Assembly (NCBI GenBank): GCA_046351215.1
Contig: JAXLYX010000022.1
Coordinates: forward strand, 19,831-83,830
Length of the DNA: 64,000 nucleotides
Direction: 5' to 3'
Source of the DNA: JAXLYX01 sp046351215
GTDB taxonomy: Bacteria > Myxococcota_A > Polyangia > Polyangiales > Houyiibacteriaceae
The position numbers were made by a program, and so were the translations under genes. This document shows positions 58,817-64,000 of the stretch, piece by piece. Below the pieces are notes generated by a model. It was not told the DNA's origin. It searched no databases and worked only from the letters and a program-made list of their open reading frames with translations. Numbering within the stretch: the first letter of the stretch is position 1; each line of letters begins with the position of its first letter.

Positions 58817-59637
58817 GGGGCCCCGCACTCCCGGAAGCCGGCGTCGTGGAGGGCCTTCGTCGCCTCTTCGCCGCGCAGGAACGCACGGAAGGCGCGCGCG
58901 GTCTCGGCATGGGCCGGCGGCTCGACGGTCGCGACGAAGGAGCGCGCCTCGACGTCGAGCCCGGGCTCGATCGGCACGGCCGTGACGCTCGGCCCCGCGG
59001 CGAGCGCATCCGTGCGGTACACGATGGCCGCGTCGGCCTCGCCGAGCCGGACCTTGGCGAGGACCTGCCTCACGTCGAGCTCCCGCGAGACGACGCGCGC
59101 GAGGATCCGGTCGCGCGCCGCCGCACCATCGCGTGCGGCGAGCTTCCCGAGCGCCTCGGTCGTGTAGCCGCCGATCGGCGAGCTCTCGATGCCGAGCACG
59201 AGGCGAGGAGCGTTGGCGAGATCGGCGAGGCCCGTCACGTGGTGGGGGTTGCCCGACGTCGTGACGATCGCGAGGCCGTTGCAGGCGAGCACCGCCGTGT
59301 CCTTCACCCGCCCCGCCCGAGCGAGCGAGTCCACGTGGGCTCGATTCGCGGAGACGAAGACGTCCGCCTCGGCGCCGTTCGCGAGCTGGAGGCGGAGCTC
59401 CTGGCTTCCGCCGAAGGCGAGCTCGGTCGTGGTGCCGGGATGCGCTGCCTCGAACCTCCGCGCGATCGTCCCGAGCACGTCGGTGAAGGAGGCCGCGGCG
59501 AGCACGCGGACGGGGCCGTGGGCCCCGCGCTGCGCGCAGCCGACCATCCCTGTCGCCCACGCGAGGAGCAGCGCGAAGGCGAGCGCGGAGCGCAGGAAGG
59601 GGGGGCGGGCGGAGGTCCTCATGAAGGCCGGCAGCAT
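58813..59637 (-). CDS. modA: Molybdate-binding lipoprotein
   Basis: A 274-residue substrate-binding protein with lipobox MVGC (LLLAWATGMVGC), so it is anchored in the membrane. VRVLAAASFTDVLGTIARRFEAAHPG, TTELAFGGSQELRLQLANGAEADVFVSAN and LAKVRLGEADAAIVYRTDAL are the ModA family landmarks; Ser residues in AAASF and FGGSQ bind the oxyanion. It delivers molybdate or tungstate to ModBC. ATG 59637 or 59622 (MRTSARPPF). A perfect palindrome, GGACGC-GG-GCGTCC (59643-59656), lies 5 bp upstream and could be an operator. It is divergent from the GH63-like gene (100 bp). Confidence 0.93.
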   Translation of the reverse strand: MLPAFMRTSARPPFLRSALAFALLLAWATGMVGCAQRGAHGPVRVLAAASFTDVLGTIARRFEAAHPGTTTELAFGGSQELRLQLANGAEADVFVSANRAHVDSLARAGRVKDTAVLACNGLAIVTTSGNPHHVTGLADLANAPRLVLGIESSPIGGYTTEALGKLAARDGAAARDRILARVVSRELDVRQVLAKVRLGEADAAIVYRTDALAAGPSVTAVPIEPGLDVEARSFVATVEPPAHAETARAFRAFLRGEEATKALHDAGFRECGAP

Positions 59638-59737
59638 GACATGGACGCGGGCGTCCGGTCGGAGCTTCGGCGTTCCAAGCCGCCCCCCCTCCGTGCGAAG
59701 ATCCGAGCGAGGACCCGGGCGGGTCGGACGAGGACGT

Positions 59738-62464
59738 ATGGCGGTGAAGAAGCTCGAAGTCGAGAGGCTCGATGCGGCACGTTCCCAGGGCGTGCCATGG
59801 CGAAAGTGGGGGCCCTACCTCAGCGAGCGTCAGTGGGGCACGGTGCGCGAGGACTACAGCACCGACGGGAACGCGTGGGCCTACTTCGGCCACGACCAGT
59901 CGCGGTCTCGCGCGTATCGCTGGGGCGAGGACGGTCTCGCCGGCTTCTCCGACGAGAAGCAGCGCCTCTGCTTCGCGCTCGCCCTGTGGAACGGGGCCGA
60001 TCCGATCCTCAAGGAGCGCCTCTTCGGTCTCACGAACTCGCAGGGCAACCACGGCGAGGACGTGAAGGAGATCTACTACTACCTCGACAGCACGCCGACG
60101 CATTCGTACATGAAGTACCTCTACAAGTATCCGCATGCGGCCTATCCGTACGCGGATCTCGTCGAGACGAACGCGCGTCGCGGCCGCAACGAGCTCGAGT
60201 ACGAGCTGATCGACACCGGCGTCTTCTCGGAGGATCGCTACCACGACGTCTTCGTCGAGTACGCGAAGACCTCGCCCGAGGACGTCTCGATCCGCATCGA
60301 GGTCCACAACCGAGGCCCCGAGGAGGCGACGCTCCACGTGCTACCGAGCCTCTGGTTCCGGAACACCTGGTCGTGGTCCGAGGGCACGCCGAAGCCCGTG
60401 CTCCGTGCGATCGACGGATACCGCGGCACCCATTGCATCGAGGCCGAGCACGTGGACCTCGGCAAGCGCTACCTGCACGTCGAGGGCGCGAAGGACCTCC
60501 TCTTCACCGAGAACGAGACGAACGAGGCCCTGCTCTTCGGGACGCCGAACCGGAGCCCCTACGTGAAGGACGGCATCGACGAATGCGTCGTCCGGGGCCA
60601 GGCGGCGGCCGTGAATCCGGAGCGGGTCGGTACGAAGAGCGCGTCCTGGCACGCGCTGCGCATCCCGGCCGGCGGCTCGGAGGTCGTCCGCCTCCGTCTC
60701 ACGACGGGTGCCCCCTCCGTCTTCTCCGCCGCGGGAACGTCGCCCTTCGAGGGCTTCGACGCGCTCTTCCGTACCCGCCTCGCGGAATGCGACCAGTTCT
60801 ACGAGGACATCACGCCCGACAACTGCCCCGCGGACGAGGCGCGGGTCATGCGGCAGGCGCTCGCCGGCATGCTGTGGAGCAAGCAGTACTACTACTTCGA
60901 CCTGCAACGATGGTTGACGGAGCACGGCGCCGGCAACGTCGACCACCTGCGCAGCACCGTGCGGAACAAGGAATGGTTCCACATGGTGAACGACGACGTG
61001 ATCTCGATGCCGGACAAGTGGGAGTACCCCTGGTACGCGGCCTGGGATCTCGCCTTCCACTGCGGTGCGCTCGCGATGGTCGACATGGACTTCGCGAAGG
61101 AGCAGCTCGACCTCATGCTCCGCGAGGTCTACCTGCATCCGACGGGCCAGATCCCGGCGTACGAGTGGAATTTCGGCGACGTGAACCCGCCGGTGCACGC
61201 CTGGGCGACTCTCTTCGTCTACCAGTTCGAGAAATCGCTCCGCGGGAAGGGCGATCGCGTCTTCCTCGCCCAGGCGTTCCAGAAGCTCTCGTTGAACTTC
61301 ACCTGGTGGGTGAACCGCAAGGATCGCAACGGGAACAACGTCTTCGAGGGAGGCTTCCTCGGTCTCGACAACATCGGCATCTTCGACCGGTCGAGCCCGC
61401 TGCCGACCGGCGGCCACCTCGAGCAGGCCGATGGCACGGCGTGGATGTGCTTCTTCGCCGAGTGCATGGCCGAGATCGCGATCGAGCTCGCGGACGAGGA
61501 CGCCGCCTACGAGCCGATGGTCGTGAAGTTCATCGAGCACTTCCTCTTCATCGTGAACGCCATGGATCGCGTCGGGGACCACCGCGACGAGATGTGGGAC
61601 GAGCAGGACGGCTTCTTCTACGACGTCCTCCGGCTCCCGGACGGGAGCGCGCAGCGGCTCAAGGTCCGGTCGATGGTCGGTCTGCTCCCGCTCTGCTCGG
61701 CGGCGATCATCACGGAGGGCATGCGGGATCGCTATCCGCACCTCGTGCAGCGCCTGACGAAGCGTCTCGACTCCATGCCGGGCCTGAAGCAGACGGTGAC
61801 GACGCTCGGCAAGCCGCGCCACGCCGGCAACGGTCTGCTCTCGGTGCTCGACGAGCGGAAGCTCCGCCGGGTGCTCGAGCGGATGCTCGACGAGAACGAA
61901 TTCCTCTCGCCGTACGGCATCCGCTCCCTCTCGCGGGTGCATGCGGACCATCCGTACGTGCTCCACGTCGGAGGCCAGGAGTACCGCGTCGACTACCTCC
62001 CGGCCGAGTCGAACACCGGCATGTTCGGGGGCAATTCGAATTGGCGCGGCCCGATCTGGATGCCCGTGAACCTGATGATCCTACGGGCCCTCCTGAACTA
62101 CTACGCCTACTACGGCGACGACTTCCGCATCGAGTGTCCCACGGGCTCGGGGAAGATGATGACGCTCTTCGAGGTCACCACCGAGCTCTCGAAGCGCCTC
62201 GTCTCGATCTTCACCCGCGGCGCGGACGGGAACCGTCCGGTGTTCGGCGGCGCGCGGAAGTACCAGGAGGACCCGCACTTCCGCGACTACCTGCTCTTCT
62301 ACGAGTACTTCCACGGCGACCTCGGCGCCGGCCTCGGCGCGAGCCACCAGACCGGCTGGACCGGCACCATCGCGCGCATCATCCAGACGATCACGCACCT
62401 CGAGAGCGAGCACGTGCTCGCCGACCCGAAGTCGGCGGCGCTGCCCTACCACGAGAAGGACTGA
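59738..62464 (+). CDS. GH63-like glycoside hydrolase (glucosidase)
   Basis: A 908-residue cytoplasmic glycosidase (no signal peptide). The N-terminal half is a beta-rich domain (GPYLSERQWGTVREDYSTDG, GNAWAYFGHDQSRSRAYRWGEDG, HVLPSLWFRNTW). The C-terminal half is an (alpha/alpha)6 barrel: MLWSKQYYYFDLQRWL, DKWEYPWYAAWDLAFH with the candidate catalytic Asp, IPAYEWNFGDVNPPVHAWA, LDNIGIFDRSSPLP and GNSNWRGPIWMPVN with the second acid nearby. This order is that of GH63/mannosylglycerate-hydrolase-like enzymes; the likely substrate is an alpha-glucoside (trehalose- or glucosylglycerate-like). ATG 59738 has CGAGGAC upstream. A palindrome containing both stops closes the convergent junction. Confidence 0.88.
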   Translation: MAVKKLEVERLDAARSQGVPWRKWGPYLSERQWGTVREDYSTDGNAWAYFGHDQSRSRAYRWGEDGLAGFSDEKQRLCFALALWNGADPILKERLFGLTNSQGNHGEDVKEIYYYLDSTPTHSYMKYLYKYPHAAYPYADLVETNARRGRNELEYELIDTGVFSEDRYHDVFVEYAKTSPEDVSIRIEVHNRGPEEATLHVLPSLWFRNTWSWSEGTPKPVLRAIDGYRGTHCIEAEHVDLGKRYLHVEGAKDLLFTENETNEALLFGTPNRSPYVKDGIDECVVRGQAAAVNPERVGTKSASWHALRIPAGGSEVVRLRLTTGAPSVFSAAGTSPFEGFDALFRTRLAECDQFYEDITPDNCPADEARVMRQALAGMLWSKQYYYFDLQRWLTEHGAGNVDHLRSTVRNKEWFHMVNDDVISMPDKWEYPWYAAWDLAFHCGALAMVDMDFAKEQLDLMLREVYLHPTGQIPAYEWNFGDVNPPVHAWATLFVYQFEKSLRGKGDRVFLAQAFQKLSLNFTWWVNRKDRNGNNVFEGGFLGLDNIGIFDRSSPLPTGGHLEQADGTAWMCFFAECMAEIAIELADEDAAYEPMVVKFIEHFLFIVNAMDRVGDHRDEMWDEQDGFFYDVLRLPDGSAQRLKVRSMVGLLPLCSAAIITEGMRDRYPHLVQRLTKRLDSMPGLKQTVTTLGKPRHAGNGLLSVLDERKLRRVLERMLDENEFLSPYGIRSLSRVHADHPYVLHVGGQEYRVDYLPAESNTGMFGGNSNWRGPIWMPVNLMILRALLNYYAYYGDDFRIECPTGSGKMMTLFEVTTELSKRLVSIFTRGADGNRPVFGGARKYQEDPHFRDYLLFYEYFHGDLGAGLGASHQTGWTGTIARIIQTITHLESEHVLADPKSAALPYHEKD

Positions 62465-62471
62465 GGCTCAG
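62461..62471. terminator. Stop-codon palindrome at convergent junction
   Basis: CTGAG-G-CTCAG: the TGA of the glycosidase (62462-62464) and, on the other strand, that of the exported protein (62468-62470) are in the arms. It is short; its activity is uncertain. Confidence 0.3.
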
Positions 62472-63157
62472 TGACGGCGACGCGGGGGCTCGGCGCGCTC
62501 GTGCCGGTCCTCGCGCGTCTCGCGCCGATCCTCGCGCGTCTCTTGGCGATCGCGAGCGAGCTCCGCGTTCGCCATCGCGACGAGCTGGTCGAGCAGGCCG
62601 CTCTTCCGCGAGTACATGCCGAGGTCGGCCGTGCCCGCGGCGAACGCCGGCTGCATGCGCTGGAGCTCCTCGGCGATCGCGATCGTCTGGCTCAGGTCCG
62701 CGGCCGAGCGCCGGGTGTCGCGGCGATCGTCGCGCAGGTCCCGACGATCGTCGCGCAGGTCGTGCGTGTCGTCGCCTCGCGGGCTGTGCGCGGCCTCGTT
62801 CCGCGACCGGTTCCGCTCGCGGCGCGAGCGTCCCTGCTCGCGCGAATCCTCCCCGAGCTCGCGCCGGCTCTCGGCGAGCTCGCGCGAGAGCCAGCCGGCG
62901 AGGCGTCCGTCGGCGCTCTGCTCGGCGGCGCGGTCGTGTCTCGCGACGGCGGACTTCCACTCGTTCGCGATGGAAATGATCGCGGCGCGGTCGTGGCGAT
63001 CGTCGGCCCGGTCGTGGACGTCGTCGGCCCGCTCGACGACGTTGGCTCCGTGCTCGGCGCGGTCGCCACGTCGGTTCGGCGGCGGCTGACCGAGGGCGGC
63101 GGACGAGAGGAGGAGCGAAGCCAGGACGACGGAAAAGAGGACCTTCGGGTTCTTCAT
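62468..63157 (-). CDS. Exported Arg/Asp-rich repeat protein
   Basis: A 229-residue secreted protein: signal peptide MKNPKVLFSVVLASLLLSSAALG, then a highly charged chain with repeated D/E-R blocks (DDVHDRADDRHDRA, DLRDDRRDLRDDRRDTRR, RQETREDRRETREDRHER), probably helical or disordered. A more ordered stretch, LSQTIAIAEELQRMQPAFAAG, lies between. There are about 50 Arg, so it may bind polyanions in the envelope. The Arg/Asp blocks share DNA-level repeats. No family is recognised. ATG 63157. Confidence 0.65.
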   Translation of the reverse strand: MKNPKVLFSVVLASLLLSSAALGQPPPNRRGDRAEHGANVVERADDVHDRADDRHDRAAIISIANEWKSAVARHDRAAEQSADGRLAGWLSRELAESRRELGEDSREQGRSRRERNRSRNEAAHSPRGDDTHDLRDDRRDLRDDRRDTRRSAADLSQTIAIAEELQRMQPAFAAGTADLGMYSRKSGLLDQLVAMANAELARDRQETREDRRETREDRHERAEPPRRRH

Positions 63158-63340
63158 GGTGTCTCCGTGTTCCCTCGGACGTTCGCCACGACGCCGTATT
63201 CGCTGCGCCCAAGGCCCCTGGCCCGTCCGACCCGAGCCCATTCTACGCTCCCTGGTCGATGAGCTCCCCCTGGGGGTGGGTGTATGCTCCGTTCATTCGC
63301 CCCGGGCGTTCGGCCCGTCGGCGCCTTGCTTGGAGGGAAC

Positions 63341-64000
63341 ATGAATCGCTTCGCTTCGTTTCCGAGGCCTCTCGGCCTCGTGATCGCGCTCGGTCTCGCG
63401 GCCTGTACGGGGGACGGCTCCTACGGGGCTGGGGCAGGTGGAGGCGGCGGGTACGTCGGCGTCCCGGCCAGCGCCGGAAACGTCGTCCCCGCCGCGGTGG
63501 TCCCCGGTTCCACCACACCGGACGGCGGGATGCCGACCGCCGATACCTACTGGCTGCAGCTCTCGAGCGACGACTCGACGAGCATGGCCTCGGCGCAGAT
63601 CGCGAAGCTGACGGCAGGGGAGACCCCTCCGCTCGGCCTCCATCGCCACGAGGTCGTGAACTACTACGATCCGCCTGCCGGTCTCTTCGACGCCGAGGCC
63701 TGGCCGCTGCGGGCGACTCCGGCGCCCACCGTGCAGCTCGGCATGGAGGTCGTGCTCGGACCGGAGGGAGCGACCCCCCGAACGGCCGAGCTCCTCCTCC
63801 ACCTCGAGGCCGCGCCGGTCCCGACGGAGAGCCGTCGTCCGTGGAACCTCGTCTACTGCGTCGACGTCTCCGGCTCGATGACCGGGGAGAAGATCGACTT
63901 CGTACGCGACGGGCTCCTCCGATCGCTCGAGCACCTGCGCGCGGGCGATCGGATCTCGTTCGTGACGTTCGAGACGGAGGCCCATCCGATCTTCGAGGCA
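63341..64000 (+). CDS. VWA-domain lipoprotein, partial (runs off the right edge)
   Basis: The first 220 residues. MNRFASFPRPLGLVIALGLAAC gives a lipobox (LAAC, Cys22). A Gly/Ser-rich tether follows, then TADTYWLQLSSDDSTSMASAQIAKL and VVNYYDPP, as in the YfbK/DUF3520-like VWA proteins. The VWA domain starts at about residue 168 with WNLVYCVDVSGSMTGEKIDF; DVSGSM is the metal-ion-dependent adhesion site, complete in the visible part. Such proteins bind ligands or partners outside the inner membrane. ATG 63341 has TGGAGGGA upstream. The C terminus is not in the window. Confidence 0.9.
   Translation, partial: MNRFASFPRPLGLVIALGLAACTGDGSYGAGAGGGGGYVGVPASAGNVVPAAVVPGSTTPDGGMPTADTYWLQLSSDDSTSMASAQIAKLTAGETPPLGLHRHEVVNYYDPPAGLFDAEAWPLRATPAPTVQLGMEVVLGPEGATPRTAELLLHLEAAPVPTESRRPWNLVYCVDVSGSMTGEKIDFVRDGLLRSLEHLRAGDRISFVTFETEAHPIFEA

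Noticed and set aside
59643..59656. GGACGC-GG-GCGTCC as a ModE box
   Set aside because: Not similar to the AT-rich ModE site; mentioned only as a possible operator of unknown type.
58846..62979. Long plus-strand open frame over modA and the GH63-like gene in another frame
   Set aside because: Arg/Gly/Asp-rich without any family pattern, and it overlaps two well-supported genes on different strands.
1..64000. Biosynthetic gene cluster, prophage, defence island or mobile element
   Set aside because: No PKS/NRPS modules, integrase, transposase, phage structural genes, restriction or toxin-antitoxin genes, or flanking repeats seen.

Overview
The window is one continuous stretch of chromosome from a very GC-rich bacterium, most likely a myxobacterium of the Polyangia/Sandaracinus kind. 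The reasons are: strong G/C bias at third codon positions, frequent GTG and TTG starts, three Hanks-type Ser/Thr kinases (one with a fused ATPase and one with a C-terminal PEGA domain), many small lipoproteins, an AgmX/PglI C-terminal domain protein, a likely TIGR02265/DUF2378 protein, and a PpiD-like chaperone next to an M16 peptidase. I see no rRNA, tRNA, CRISPR array, insertion sequence, phage gene or attachment site. Genes are tightly packed. No stretch over 300 bp lacks a gene; the longest gap is 39533-39798.

Layout. 1-4200: a partial kinase, a polytopic membrane protein, a fused MoaD-MoaE molybdopterin synthase and a degenerate EAL protein. 4200-12940: a TetR regulator, a CPBP protease, a PpiD-like chaperone coupled to an M16 peptidase, a cluster of GTGCAC hexamers, and envelope proteins. 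12940-23730: a kinase, a Kelch-like lipoprotein, a 34-residue basic peptide, a DUF2332 protein, two alpha/beta hydrolases, a probable SMI1/KNR4-like protein and a rhomboid protease. 23755-28540: an operon of a flippase-like/alkaline-phosphatase-superfamily fusion, a sulfotransferase and a lipoprotein. 28716-34122: malic enzyme followed after one base by a PknK-like kinase-ATPase.

34145-41281: a GH13 glucosidase gene interrupted by an early TAA, a TetR-sterol desaturase operon with a perfect 22-bp operator palindrome, a Nudix hydrolase and small proteins. 41365-45913: an operon of a His-rich protein, a TonB-dependent receptor and two lipoproteins. 45939-50062: a lipoprotein, a hydrolase, a response regulator-EAL protein and a free-standing flippase-like protein. 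50122-55968: an NhaR-type regulator, then two OB-fold (DUF35) proteins, two thiolase-fold proteins without the usual catalytic Cys and His, and an isocitrate dehydrogenase. 55993-64000: a diguanylate cyclase, modABC, a GH63-like glycosidase, an Arg/Asp-rich exported protein and a partial VWA lipoprotein.

The strongest candidates for undescribed biology are four. (1) The DUF35/thiolase-like operon and its NhaR-type regulator share a 46-bp upstream element. (2) The 990-residue flippase-phosphotransferase-like fusion has Thr in place of the sulfatase Cys and sits 2 nt from a sulfotransferase gene. (3) The His-rich/TonB/lipoprotein operon looks like an uptake system for an unknown, possibly metal-related ligand. 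(4) Convergent gene pairs repeatedly end inside perfect inverted repeats that contain both stop codons. Molybdenum use is supported by modABC plus the MoaD-MoaE fusion, and cyclic-di-GMP signalling by one GGDEF, one intact EAL and one degenerate EAL protein.
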